From assembly GCF_036327755.1 (NCBI RefSeq), contig NZ_CP109596.1, forward strand, positions 4,402,001 through 4,466,000: 64,000 nt of DNA. The letters run 5' to 3'. Under the pieces are notes generated by a model. It did not search any database and was not told where the DNA came from. It worked only from the letters and a program-made list of their open reading frames with translations. The position numbers and the translations under genes are program-made. This DNA comes from Nocardia sp. NBC_01503 (GTDB lineage: Bacteria; Actinomycetota; Actinomycetes; Mycobacteriales; Mycobacteriaceae). This document shows, in pieces, positions 8,095-16,801 of the stretch (position 1 is the first letter of the stretch; every line of letters starts with the position of its first letter).

Positions 8095-9171
8095 ATGAGT
8101 TCCTCGGCAGCGGCAGATCCCGCGTACGGCACCGCGATGCCATGGGTGGAGGGCGGCGATGCGACCGGAATCCTGTCGCGCGCACAGCAATTGACCAGAC
8201 CGTTGCTGCGCGCCGCGGTCGATACCCTCCCCACCGAACTGCGGCTGGTGGTGGGCTACCACCTCGGTTGGTGGGATGCCGCCGGTACCCCGACCGTCGG
8301 TGAATCCTCCGGCAAGGGGCTGCGCCCGGCCCTGGTGCTCGCCGCGGCGCGTGCCGCCGCCCGTCGCGGTGACTCGGACCGATCCCCCGATATGGCCGTA
8401 CATGCCGCTGCCGCAGTGGAATTGGTGCACAACTTCACCCTGCTGCACGACGATGTGATGGATGGCGACGAACTCCGTCGCGGCCGCCCGACCGCCTGGC
8501 GGGTCTTCGGTATCGACGATGCGGTGCTGGCCGGTGACGCCATGCACGGACTCGCCATCTGGACCCTCGCCGGTGCGCCCGTCGCGGGCCTGTCCGGTAT
8601 CGCCCGGCTGGAGGAGGCGGTGATCGAACTCTGCCTCGGCCAGCAGCGAGACTGTGCCGCGGAGTCCAAAATCGAAGTGACCCTTGATGAATGCCTGCAG
8701 ACGCTGCAGTACAAGACCGGTGCGCTGATCGGCTGTGCCTGCGCCATGGGCGCGCTCTGCGCCGAGGCCCGGCCGGAGGTGGTGGAGGCGATGGATCACT
8801 TCGGCCGCGAACTGGGTATCGCCTTCCAACTGGTGGATGACCTGATGGGCATCTGGGGTGATCCGGCGCGCACCGGAAAGCCGGTCGGCAATGACCTCAT
8901 GCGGCACAAGCGAAGTCTGCCGGTGGTGGTGGCGCTGGAGTCGGGTACCGCGGCCGGTCGGGAGTTCGCCGATCTGTACTGCTCGGAGGAGCCTCTCGAT
9001 GCGCCGGCGGCGCTGCGGGCCGCGGATCTGATCGCGCGGGCGGGTGGTAGGCGGTGGGCGCAGGCCGAATCCATTCGGCGGGTGCGGGCGGCGAAATCGT
9101 GCATTTCGGGCTATCGCGGTGCGCGGGATCTATTGGAACTGGCCGACTGCGTGGTCGAGCGCGATCACTGA
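8095..9171 (+). CDS. Polyprenyl diphosphate synthase (358 aa)
   Basis: All-alpha isoprenyl diphosphate synthase that condenses isopentenyl diphosphate with allylic diphosphates. The first aspartate-rich motif is LLHDDVMDGDELRRGRPTAW and the second is FQLVDDLMGIWGDPARTGKP; 'GKGLRPAL' provides the IPP-binding region. Start ATG 8095 has GGAGGT 6 nt upstream; an in-frame ATG 12 nt earlier exists. Chain length is not predictable by eye. Divergent from the MurG-like transferase, it could supply a prenyl carrier for that enzyme (inference). It also resembles synthases recently named as encapsulin cargo, but no encapsulin shell gene is in the window. Confidence 0.9.
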   Translation: MSSSAAADPAYGTAMPWVEGGDATGILSRAQQLTRPLLRAAVDTLPTELRLVVGYHLGWWDAAGTPTVGESSGKGLRPALVLAAARAAARRGDSDRSPDMAVHAAAAVELVHNFTLLHDDVMDGDELRRGRPTAWRVFGIDDAVLAGDAMHGLAIWTLAGAPVAGLSGIARLEEAVIELCLGQQRDCAAESKIEVTLDECLQTLQYKTGALIGCACAMGALCAEARPEVVEAMDHFGRELGIAFQLVDDLMGIWGDPARTGKPVGNDLMRHKRSLPVVVALESGTAAGREFADLYCSEEPLDAPAALRAADLIARAGGRRWAQAESIRRVRAAKSCISGYRGARDLLELADCVVERDH

Positions 9172-9183
9172 ATAGCCTTTCCG

Positions 9184-9221
9184 CAAATACCGGCCGGTCG
9201 AATTCGACCGGCCGGTATTTG
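9184..9221. terminator. Perfect 38-nt palindromic terminator
   Basis: Perfect inverted repeat with 17-nt arms (CAAATACCGGCCGGTCG) around AATT, starting about a dozen nucleotides after the polyprenyl synthase stop. Two further GCAAATACC-like fragments follow within 40 nt. Confidence 0.75.
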
Positions 9222-9458
9222 TTGCTGTACACGGTATTTCAGCAAATACCGGACAATTGGCAATCTCGTGCATAGCCCACTTGACGCCAAGACCGTGGGA
9301 CTTTGGTCCCTAATTCACCGGATTCCGTTGCTCCAAAACTGCTGGGCTGTCAGGATATCCAGCACACGGCACTCCTGATCGACGGAGGTCGTGTCGAAAT
9401 ACAAACCAGGCGTGAGTTTTTAGCCATTCGTGCGTGATCATTTTGCAGGAGTTCGAGC

Positions 9459-10298
9459 ATGACCACGGGTCCTCTCGCCGAGTCCGGTCGCCTGTCGGTG
9501 CTCGGCCGGGAGTCAGCTCGCGAATTGGTCCGCGAATCGACGAATGCGGCGGCCGCCGCGCGCACCGGGATATTGCGCGTCACCGGCGAGCCTGGCGGCG
9601 ATCTGCATTTCCGCGACGGCGAGATAGTCGCCGTGGATTCCCCGGGCGCACCCGGTGTGCGGCAACTGCTTTCGCGACCCGGCCGCATCTCCACCGGTGC
9701 CGCGGATCTGCGCCTGGTGACGCGAATGGCCGCACTGGACGGCGTCTTCGCGATCACCGCGGGCTGGGTCTCCGAGTGCGGCTGGCAGGACCCGCCCACC
9801 GTGCCGCGGGACCCGGACCCGCGCTCGGGCATCGACACCCTCTGGTTGCTGGAGCAGACCGAACTCCGCCTCAAGGCCCTTGCGCACGGCCGGGTCTCCC
9901 CGCATCGAAATCATCTGGTGCTCACCGAAACCGGTCGTGCCCTGCTCGGCAGCCCCGATGACGAGCGACACAACGGAGCGCACCGGCAGGAGATCCTGCT
10001 CTGGGTGAACGGCCGACACAGTTGCCGCGATATCGCCATACTGCTGAGCCGCAGCCTCTACGCGGTCACCGTCGAGGTGGTGCGCATGCTCGACGCGGAT
10101 CTGCTCGGCATCGCCCCGCTGGAGCGGGTGCAGCTGCCCATGACCGAACCCGCGCGCGGCGGCGCCAGGACCCTGCTGCCGCGCCGCCGCCGCGGTGCCA
10201 GCGGCATCAATGACACGCTGCCGCCGCGCCCACCGCAACCGGCCACCCGTGCTTTACAACGAGCCGCCATCGTGCGGAAATCTGAAAGGACGCAATGA
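9459..10298 (+). CDS. DUF4388-like N-terminal domain protein (279 aa)
   Basis: The first about 110 residues resemble the PatA/DUF4388 domain seen in bacterial signalling adaptors: 'RTGILRVTGEPGGDLHFRDG' then 'EIVAVDSPGAPGVRQLLSRP'. A second helical region follows, 'RQEILLWVNGRHSCRDIAIL', and then a basic, proline-rich tail. No membrane segment. The stop overlaps the ATG of the following roadblock-like gene by 4 nt (ATGA), so the two products are probably made stoichiometrically and may form one complex. The process is unknown; family analogies point to GTPase-regulated signalling. Confidence 0.6.
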   Translation: MTTGPLAESGRLSVLGRESARELVRESTNAAAAARTGILRVTGEPGGDLHFRDGEIVAVDSPGAPGVRQLLSRPGRISTGAADLRLVTRMAALDGVFAITAGWVSECGWQDPPTVPRDPDPRSGIDTLWLLEQTELRLKALAHGRVSPHRNHLVLTETGRALLGSPDDERHNGAHRQEILLWVNGRHSCRDIAILLSRSLYAVTVEVVRMLDADLLGIAPLERVQLPMTEPARGGARTLLPRRRRGASGINDTLPPRPPQPATRALQRAAIVRKSERTQ

Positions 10299-10735
10299 AT
10301 ACCAGCGCGAACCCGACCGGACCCAACAGTCTCTCCGATCGAATCGGAATCATGGTCAAAGTACTGCGCGCCGAAGTCCCGGAGTGTCTGGCCTCCGGCG
10401 CGATCGATATGACCACCGGAATGCTGCTCGCGGTGGAGACCGTGGACAATCATCCGCAGGAGGTGCTCGATCTGCTCGCCGCCGCCACCTTGGACCTGTT
10501 CCAGGGTCGCAATGTGGTGATGATCGAGGATATTTGGAAGGAGCGGCGCGGAGTTCGCCTGGAGCGCCACTACTTCCAGGAAATTCTGGTCAATAGCGAT
10601 AACCTGACACACCTTTTCATTCGCACCGAGAGTCGCGACGATGTGGTGATAGTCGTGGTCTGCCGCAAAACCGTGAATGTCGGCATGCTCTTCGCTCAGG
10701 CCCGCCGGGTATTGAAGGACACCGGCAGGCTCTGA
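10295..10735 (+). CDS. Roadblock/LC7-like protein (146 aa)
   Basis: Small soluble alpha/beta protein with a roadblock-like pattern: a strand and helix 'ECLASGAIDMTTGMLLAVET', a central helix, and C-terminal strands 'HLFIRTESRDDVVIVVVCRK' plus helix 'GMLFAQARRVLKD'. Roadblock proteins are non-catalytic platforms that regulate small GTPases. It is translationally coupled to the DUF4388-like partner. No cognate GTPase lies next to it, which is unusual. Family assignment is by fold pattern only. Confidence 0.5.
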   Translation: MNTSANPTGPNSLSDRIGIMVKVLRAEVPECLASGAIDMTTGMLLAVETVDNHPQEVLDLLAAATLDLFQGRNVVMIEDIWKERRGVRLERHYFQEILVNSDNLTHLFIRTESRDDVVIVVVCRKTVNVGMLFAQARRVLKDTGRL

Positions 10736-10745
10736 ATTCACTACT

Positions 10746-11558
10746 TCACCGAATGTGGGCGACCCCGCCGAGCATGGAGATCGCCTCGGCGCGGGGTTGC
10801 GGGCGGTACTCGTCGGGCCGCCAGTCGGTCACCGAGGTGATGCCGGGTGCGACCAGTTCGAAGCCGCTGAAGAATTTCGTGAACTCGGCGCTGGAGCGGA
10901 GTTGGAAGGGTACGCCGCTGCGCTGATTGGCCTCGGTGGTCCTGGCCCGGTCCTCATCCTCCAGATAGTCATTGGTGGCATGCGACATGACCAGGTGGCT
11001 GCCCGGCGGTAGCGCCTCGCAGAGGGTGCGGACCAGTTCGTACGGCTTGGTGTCATCGGTGAAGAAGTGCATGATCGCGACCAGCATGAGCGCGACCGGC
11101 TGGTTCAGATCCAGGGTGGCGCGCAGATCCGGATGGTCGAGGATGCGATCCGGATCGCGCAGATCGGCGTCGATATACGCGGTTCGGCCCTCGGGCGCGG
11201 AGTTCAACAGCGTGCGCGCGTGCACCAGCACGATCGGATCATTGTCGATATAGACGATCCGCGACTCCGGCGCGATGCCCTGTGCGATCTCGTGCACATT
11301 GCCCGCGGTGGGCAGACCCGCGCCGATATCGAGGAACTGCCGGATACCGGCCTCCGCGGCCAGGTATCGGGTCACCCGGCGCAGAAAGTTGCGGTTCTCC
11401 ACCGCGGCCAGTCGTACCGTGGGAAACGCCTCGGCCACCGCGTCCGCGGATTCCCGATCGGCCGGGAAATTGTCCTTACCGCCCAGCCAGTAGTCGTAGC
11501 GACGGGCCGGATGCGGTTTGGAGGTGTCGATCCGTTCCGCTGCCGATTCCGAGTTCAC
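10746..11558 (-). CDS. SAM-dependent methyltransferase, DUF574 (SAV2177-like) family
   Basis: Typical actinobacterial DUF574/Methyltransf_19 protein. The N-terminal signature is 'SKPHPARRYDYWLGGKDNFP' and the SAM-binding region is FLDIGAGLPTAGNVHEIAQ, followed by 'VYIDNDPIVLVHARTLL' and 'DLRDPDRILDHPDL'. GTG 11558 has GGGAG upstream. These proteins are very abundant in Nocardia and Streptomyces, but their substrate is unknown. Divergent from the P450 at 11593 with a 34-nt gap. Confidence 0.9.
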   Translation of the reverse strand: MNSESAAERIDTSKPHPARRYDYWLGGKDNFPADRESADAVAEAFPTVRLAAVENRNFLRRVTRYLAAEAGIRQFLDIGAGLPTAGNVHEIAQGIAPESRIVYIDNDPIVLVHARTLLNSAPEGRTAYIDADLRDPDRILDHPDLRATLDLNQPVALMLVAIMHFFTDDTKPYELVRTLCEALPPGSHLVMSHATNDYLEDEDRARTTEANQRSGVPFQLRSSAEFTKFFSGFELVAPGITSVTDWRPDEYRPQPRAEAISMLGGVAHIR

Positions 11559-11592
11559 AACGCTCCCAATCCAATTCGATTAGTGTTTGATC

Positions 11593-12768
11593 ATGTCGCG
11601 CTACAGCCCATACGACTTCGAAGTTCACGCCGATCCGTACCCTCACTATGCCAGGCTGCGTTCCGAGGCCCCCGTCTACCGTAATGAAACCGACGATTTC
11701 TGGGCGCTGTCCAGGCATGCCGATGTGCTGGCCGCGCTGCGCGACTCCGATCGTTTCTCCAGCGTGAACGGTATTCGGATGGAGCCGGCGTTCTGGGGCC
11801 CGCAGGCCGAGCGGTTCTTCTCCTTCGTCGCCATGGATCCGCCCAAGCACACTCGGCTGCGCGGACTGGTGACCAAGGCGTTCACCGCGCATCGGGTACA
11901 GGCGCTGGCGCCGCGACTACGTGAGATCGCGCGCGGGGTGCTCGAACCGCTGCTCGAACGCGGCAGCTTCGATCTCATGACCGATTTCGCCGGGCCGTTC
12001 CCGACCGATGTGATCTCCGAACTGGTCGGTGTGCCCGAAGCCGATCGGGAGATGATCCGCAAACTCGGTATGGAGATCATGTACACCGGGGAGGAGTCCA
12101 CCGATCTGCGGCCCGAGGCCATGCAGGCCATCGGCGCACTGGTCGGGTACTACACCGAACTGACCATCGAGCGCAGTAGGGAGCGGCGGGATGATCTGCT
12201 CTCCGGTCTGCTCGACGCCGCCGACGGGGATGATCGGCTCACCCCGGAAGAGATTGTCGGCGTATTGATTCTGCTGGTCGGCGCGGGTATCGAAACCGCC
12301 ATGCTGAGCTTCGGCAATATCTGGCACGCGGGCTGGCTGCATCCCGATCAGCGCCGCCTGGCCCTGGACGGCCGGATCGAGGACTGGATCGACGAGTCCA
12401 TGCGCTGGGATCCCTCCACCCAGACCAATCTGCGCACCACCACCGAGGAGATCGAGCTGCACGGGGTGAAGATCCCGGCGGGCGCGCGCATGCTGCTGCT
12501 GACCGGCGCGGCCAATCGCGACCCGGAGGTCTTCTCCGATCCGGACTCGTTCTATCTGGATCGCGACACCAGCGCCTCCTTGGTCTTCGGCAGCGGGCGC
12601 CACCACTGCCTCGGCTCCAATCTCGGCTTGCTGGAACTCCGTACGGCCCTGTCCGAGATCGCCGCCACGATCTCCGATTACGACATCGACCCCGACGGCC
12701 TGCGCCGAATTCACTCCTCCAACAACCGCGGTTTCGCCAGCCTGCCGACGACCGTGACCCGCCGCTGA
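11593..12768 (+). CDS. Cytochrome P450 (391 aa)
   Basis: Bacterial class I P450. The I-helix is 'LLVGAGIETAMLSFGN' (acid and threonine present), the K-helix ExxR is ESMRWDPSTQTN, and the haem-thiolate loop is VFGSGRHHCLGSNLGLLELR. Start ATG 11593; a TTG 6 nt upstream is less likely. No ferredoxin or reductase is adjacent. It precedes a free-standing condensation domain gene and may tailor the same product, but a strong hairpin terminator separates them. Confidence 0.92.
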   Translation: MSRYSPYDFEVHADPYPHYARLRSEAPVYRNETDDFWALSRHADVLAALRDSDRFSSVNGIRMEPAFWGPQAERFFSFVAMDPPKHTRLRGLVTKAFTAHRVQALAPRLREIARGVLEPLLERGSFDLMTDFAGPFPTDVISELVGVPEADREMIRKLGMEIMYTGEESTDLRPEAMQAIGALVGYYTELTIERSRERRDDLLSGLLDAADGDDRLTPEEIVGVLILLVGAGIETAMLSFGNIWHAGWLHPDQRRLALDGRIEDWIDESMRWDPSTQTNLRTTTEEIELHGVKIPAGARMLLLTGAANRDPEVFSDPDSFYLDRDTSASLVFGSGRHHCLGSNLGLLELRTALSEIAATISDYDIDPDGLRRIHSSNNRGFASLPTTVTRR

Positions 12769-12776
12769 GTCGGTGG

Positions 12777-12809
12777 CCCCCTGTCATCCCGGGCCGAGGT
12801 GACAGGGGG
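12777..12809 (+). terminator. Hairpin terminator after P450
   Basis: Perfect arms CCCCCTGTCA / TGACAGGGGG around a 13-nt loop, 9 nt after the P450 stop. Confidence 0.75.
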
Positions 12810-13103
12810 TTCGGCGAGGTGTTTCGCTTGCGTAAGGATCTCGCAAAATCCAGCTGTGCGCCGGGGTGCCCGGCGCGCGAAATGGCCGCGGCTCGGGCCA
12901 GCTCATGCTGGTAGGGGCGGTCTGCGCTGCCCGCGATTCCTGGGGCTTGCGTAAACGTCCTCGGGGGAGTGGGCTGGGTCTCTTTTCCGGCTCCCCCGAA
13001 TAGCCGTCGCTTTGCTACGGTTGCCGAACTGTCGTCCCGCAGCGCTGCCGGATTTTTGGGCGGCGGTGGTGTGGTGTCAGTGGCAGCTGAGAGGACGGCG
13101 GCT
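12810..13103. other. Non-coding gap upstream of condensation-domain gene
   Basis: About 290 nt after the terminator. I see a weak hairpin near 12963-12998 (GGGGGAG ... CTCCCCC) and several in-frame GTG/ATG codons leading into the condensation gene, but no separate gene. Confidence 0.4.
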
Positions 13104-14594
13104 ATGTCTGTACCGGTTGCTGCCTGGACCACCCCGACCGTGCGGCGAAAGCCCGCTGACGTCGCCGAATTCCTTCAGATTGTGGCAGAGCCGACGCCAT
13201 TGCGGCGGATGCCACGCGCACCGAGAATTCCGCTCGCCCCCGCACAGGAGCGTATGTGGCATGCGGCGGCGGCCGGATACTCCGCTGACTGGAATGTTGC
13301 TCGTGCGTTTCGAATTCGTGGCCAGGCGGTAAATCTCACCGCGCTGATCGCCGCCATCGACGATGTCATGCGGCGGCACGCACCGCTGCGCACCTGCTAT
13401 CCGGCCACCGCGAGCGGACCGATCCAGGTGGTCATGGACGCCGATGTGGCGCGCATCGATGTGCGGGTGGTGGACAGCTTCGCCGGTGAGCTCACCGAGC
13501 GGATCGCCGAATTCAGCGGTCGCGCCTTCGATCTCGGGACCGAGGTGCCGATCCGGGCCCGGGTGTATCGGCTGGGTGCGCGGGATGTGGTGCTGGCATT
13601 GGTGGTTCACCACATCTCCCTGGACGGGCAGTCGATCGGACCGCTCATGCGGGATCTGGTGACCGCCTATCTGGCACGGGTGGGGCGGCAAGCCCCGGCC
13701 TGGCAGCCGCTGCCGGTCGACTACATCGACTACACGCTGTGGAAGCACGAGTATCTGGGCGCGTATGAGGACCCGTGCAGCCGGGCCAGCACCCAGCTGC
13801 GGTACTGGGCGAACAACCTGGTCGGGCGGCCCATCCCGCTCGAATTGCCCTATGACAGAACATGTCCCGGACATCGCGATGCCACCGGTGCCATGGTCCA
13901 GGTGCGCCTGGACGCCGATATCCATCGCACGCTGCTGCTGTGCGCCCGGCAGGGCGGATCGAGCGTGTTCATGCTGCTGCAAACCGCCTTCGCGGTGGCG
14001 GTGGCGGCCTTCGCCAAATCCTCCGATGTGACGGTCGCGACCGCCGTCTCGGGCCGAGATGATCCACTGCTCGCCGATATCGTCGGCAATCTCGCCGATG
14101 ACGTGCTCATGCGGATCCGCCTGGACCGTGCCGCCGATATGCCCGAACTCCTGGACCAGGTGCGCCGAGTCGCCCTGGCTGCCTTCGCGAATCCGGACAC
14201 CTCCAATCCGCGGCTCCTGCGCTGCCTGCCGCAGGACCCGAACCATCCGCTCTTCCAGGCCACCCTGATCCTGCAACGCGATGATGCCGTACCGCCCGGA
14301 GCTTCCAGCCTCGGCGGGCTCGAGGTCAGCGAGATCCCGACCGGCGTGGTCCGTGCCAAACACGATCTGGAGTTCGGCCTCACCGAGCACTACGACGCCA
14401 CCGGCGCACCCACCGGAATCGACGGCCCCTTCCTCTACCCGACAGCCCTCTTCGACCCCGAAACAGCCGAACGCTTCGCCGAAAAGTTCCTCACCACAGT
14501 CGAATTGATCGCCACGGGCTACACAGGTCCGATCGCCCCACTCCTGGACGAAGCCCCGCGCCGTCGCCCCCGCCGTAGCCGTGCCCGTCCCTGA
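13104..14594 (+). CDS. Free-standing NRPS-type condensation domain protein (496 aa)
   Basis: Single condensation/acyltransferase domain of the NRPS C and PapA superfamily. Early motif 'PLAPAQERMWHAAAAGYSAD' (C1-like), catalytic HHISLDG at about residues 169-175, 'LPVDYIDYTLWKHEYLG' and 'TVATAVSGRDDPLLADIVGN' (C5-like). No adenylation or carrier domain is attached. ATG 13104 has GAGGA upstream; earlier in-frame GTG codons are possible. Such enzymes can form an ester or amide between two carrier- or CoA-bound groups. No carrier protein gene is visible nearby, so the substrate is open. Confidence 0.82.
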   Translation: MSVPVAAWTTPTVRRKPADVAEFLQIVAEPTPLRRMPRAPRIPLAPAQERMWHAAAAGYSADWNVARAFRIRGQAVNLTALIAAIDDVMRRHAPLRTCYPATASGPIQVVMDADVARIDVRVVDSFAGELTERIAEFSGRAFDLGTEVPIRARVYRLGARDVVLALVVHHISLDGQSIGPLMRDLVTAYLARVGRQAPAWQPLPVDYIDYTLWKHEYLGAYEDPCSRASTQLRYWANNLVGRPIPLELPYDRTCPGHRDATGAMVQVRLDADIHRTLLLCARQGGSSVFMLLQTAFAVAVAAFAKSSDVTVATAVSGRDDPLLADIVGNLADDVLMRIRLDRAADMPELLDQVRRVALAAFANPDTSNPRLLRCLPQDPNHPLFQATLILQRDDAVPPGASSLGGLEVSEIPTGVVRAKHDLEFGLTEHYDATGAPTGIDGPFLYPTALFDPETAERFAEKFLTTVELIATGYTGPIAPLLDEAPRRRPRRSRARP

Positions 14595-14596
14595 GT

Positions 14597-16801
14597 TCAG
14601 CGCCAGAAACTGTTGCGCCGCTGCTTCTTCGGTGGGCTGAGCGGTTTGAGGCGGGCGGGCAGGGCAGCCGCGGCATCGAGAGCTACCAGCGTCGCGATAC
14701 GGCGGGGCAGGTCCAGGCGGGTGCGCAGATGCGGCCAGCCACCGGCGAGCAACTCCACCAGGGCGCTGGACTCCAGGTCCAGTTCGGCGACCGCGCGAAG
14801 CAGGGCATAGGGGTCCAGATCCCGCTGTTGCGCACAGGCGGTGAGCAGCGCGGGGACTCGCTCATGTGCGGCGCACAGCATGATCCGCGTCAGCACCGTC
14901 GCGCCATTCGAATCCGCGGAGCGTTCGGCCATACAACCGGCCACGAACTCGACATCGGAATCGATTGCCGCGCGCAGCATCTCGAAGTGTTCCTCGATCA
15001 CCGGCGGATCATCGGCGGCCGCGCGCAGTAGTGCCGATACCTCCGATCTGCTCCAGTTGCCCCGATTCCCTTTGCGCCCGAACATGTTCTGGCGTAGCCG
15101 GGATCGGCCGGACTGGCCTTCGGGTTGGGCGGCCTCGGCATCGAGCACCATGAGCTTCTCGATGGCCTGCGGCACGCCGACGGCCCGGCGCAATGCCGTC
15201 CAGGCGGGCTTCAGTCCCTCGACCAGTTCGGCCGGTTCGGCGCGAACTATGGTGACCGCCTTCATGAGTTCGAAGGCATCAACGGCCGGATACCGCGTGC
15301 ATTCGGCGACCAGGGTTGGCAGCCGATCCGCCGGCGCGCAGGCCAGAATCTGCTCCAGAATGTACCGGTCGCGGCTGGTACAGGAGATATTCACCATGAG
15401 CTGCGCGACAATCGGCAGCTGGCTGTACATGGCGGTGCGCAGTAGTCGACTGCTGCCCGTGTGCACCGCCGGATCGCTGATCTCCGCGCGCACCGTCTCG
15501 TACACCAGATAGCGGTCCTGCGAGTCGATGGTGAATTCGCGCAGCGCCCGATGCTGTTGCAGGCGTTCGATAATCAGCTTGCGCTGATCGGTATCGCCGA
15601 CGGCCCAGTCCTGCTGCAGTTGCGGCCAAACGGTTTTCGCATCGCTGACACTGAGGGTTCCGTTGTCGAGCCGCCGGAACGCGGAGGCGACCACGACCTC
15701 GCTGAGATCGAACCGCAGTGCCTGCGCGACGCGGGTGGCGCGCCCGCGATCACGATCGGTCATGACGCAGTCGGTGAGCGTCTGCTCGAAGGCCGCGCGC
15801 ACCTCACTCCGCACCTGGAGGTTGGCCAAAGCCGTTGTGACCTCGGGGCGATCGAGTGCGAGGTGAATGGCGCGCCGGGCCACCGTGGCATCGGTGAACC
15901 AGTCCGGGGTCAGGGTCGGATCGGTGAGGACCTGCACCATTTGCGCGTCATCCAGGACGGCGGGCTCCAGCGTGCGCAGGTGCTGTTGATAGCACCACTG
16001 CCGAATATCGTTGACGGACGACAGTGTTGAAGGCAGCGTGATTCCGGCTCGGCGATGCTCGACGATATCGCGGCCCAGTCGCTGGTAGGTGTCGGAGATA
16101 TTGTCGATCCCGCTGCCGGTGGTTATGACGCGGCGGTCCGGGGGAGTGGCGTCGCCGATCACCGTGGTGATGGACGGCATCTCCGCCAGCGGCGAGACCG
16201 TGGTGGAGAATGTCAACTCGCGCAGCACATTTCGCGGAAGCATGCCGTACAGGGCGGTCAGCATGCGCACCGCGTCGTGCGCATCCTCGACCTGGAGCAC
16301 GATGGTCGGACCCTGTCCGGCCAGATGCGCCAGCGCCGCGCCGATGAGCGCCGGTAGCCACGGCTGCTCCACCGCGATCTCGGCGGTCGCGTCGAAGCCG
16401 TGCGACGCCGAATCCGGTACCGTGGTCTCCCAATGATCGGTAGGCGATACCGAACCGTTCAACGAGGTGAGAAAACCGCCGGATGCGAAGAGCCGCAGCG
16501 CGATTGCCCCATCGAGCCGCGCGGTATCACCCGCGATCAAATGCGTCACACACGTTCCGGGTCGCACCTGAGAAGGCGTCTTCAACCCCGCCACCGCCAG
16601 CCCGCGCGTCACGGTGAATTCGAGTGCGAACCCGATCGGGTCACCGCCCTCGGGCAGCGTCACCAGCGATCCGAGTTCGCGCACCGTGAATCCCAGTACC
16701 GCGGGCCAATTCCAGGACCGCGCCACCACGCCCACGCCGGCGCCGGAGGATTCGAGATTCACCAGCGCCCAGCCACACACCAGCTGCGGAAATCCTGTCA
16801 T
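14597..16801 (-). CDS. GAP1-like GTPase-associated protein (734 aa)
   Basis: Large protein with no signal peptide or membrane segment. The N-terminus (MTGFPQLVCGWALVNLESSG, about residues 1-190) reads as a beta-rich module. The middle and C-terminal parts are helical repeats ('DRYILEQILACAPADRLPTL', 'AHERVPALLTACAQQRDLDP'). The layout matches GTPase-associated protein 1 (GAP1-N/M/C) families described with predicted actinobacterial conflict systems; this identification is from memory of the family and its context. Its ATG overlaps the GTPase stop by 4 nt. It is the last gene of the kinase-membrane peptide-GTPase operon and probably the GTPase partner or effector scaffold. Confidence 0.65.
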   Translation of the reverse strand: MTGFPQLVCGWALVNLESSGAGVGVVARSWNWPAVLGFTVRELGSLVTLPEGGDPIGFALEFTVTRGLAVAGLKTPSQVRPGTCVTHLIAGDTARLDGAIALRLFASGGFLTSLNGSVSPTDHWETTVPDSASHGFDATAEIAVEQPWLPALIGAALAHLAGQGPTIVLQVEDAHDAVRMLTALYGMLPRNVLRELTFSTTVSPLAEMPSITTVIGDATPPDRRVITTGSGIDNISDTYQRLGRDIVEHRRAGITLPSTLSSVNDIRQWCYQQHLRTLEPAVLDDAQMVQVLTDPTLTPDWFTDATVARRAIHLALDRPEVTTALANLQVRSEVRAAFEQTLTDCVMTDRDRGRATRVAQALRFDLSEVVVASAFRRLDNGTLSVSDAKTVWPQLQQDWAVGDTDQRKLIIERLQQHRALREFTIDSQDRYLVYETVRAEISDPAVHTGSSRLLRTAMYSQLPIVAQLMVNISCTSRDRYILEQILACAPADRLPTLVAECTRYPAVDAFELMKAVTIVRAEPAELVEGLKPAWTALRRAVGVPQAIEKLMVLDAEAAQPEGQSGRSRLRQNMFGRKGNRGNWSRSEVSALLRAAADDPPVIEEHFEMLRAAIDSDVEFVAGCMAERSADSNGATVLTRIMLCAAHERVPALLTACAQQRDLDPYALLRAVAELDLESSALVELLAGGWPHLRTRLDLPRRIATLVALDAAAALPARLKPLSPPKKQRRNSFWR

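Noticed and set aside
12239..13132. 297-aa minus-strand ORF spanning the P450 end and the gap
   Set aside because: Mostly antisense to the P450, low-complexity Arg/Ser composition, no ribosome site or motif.
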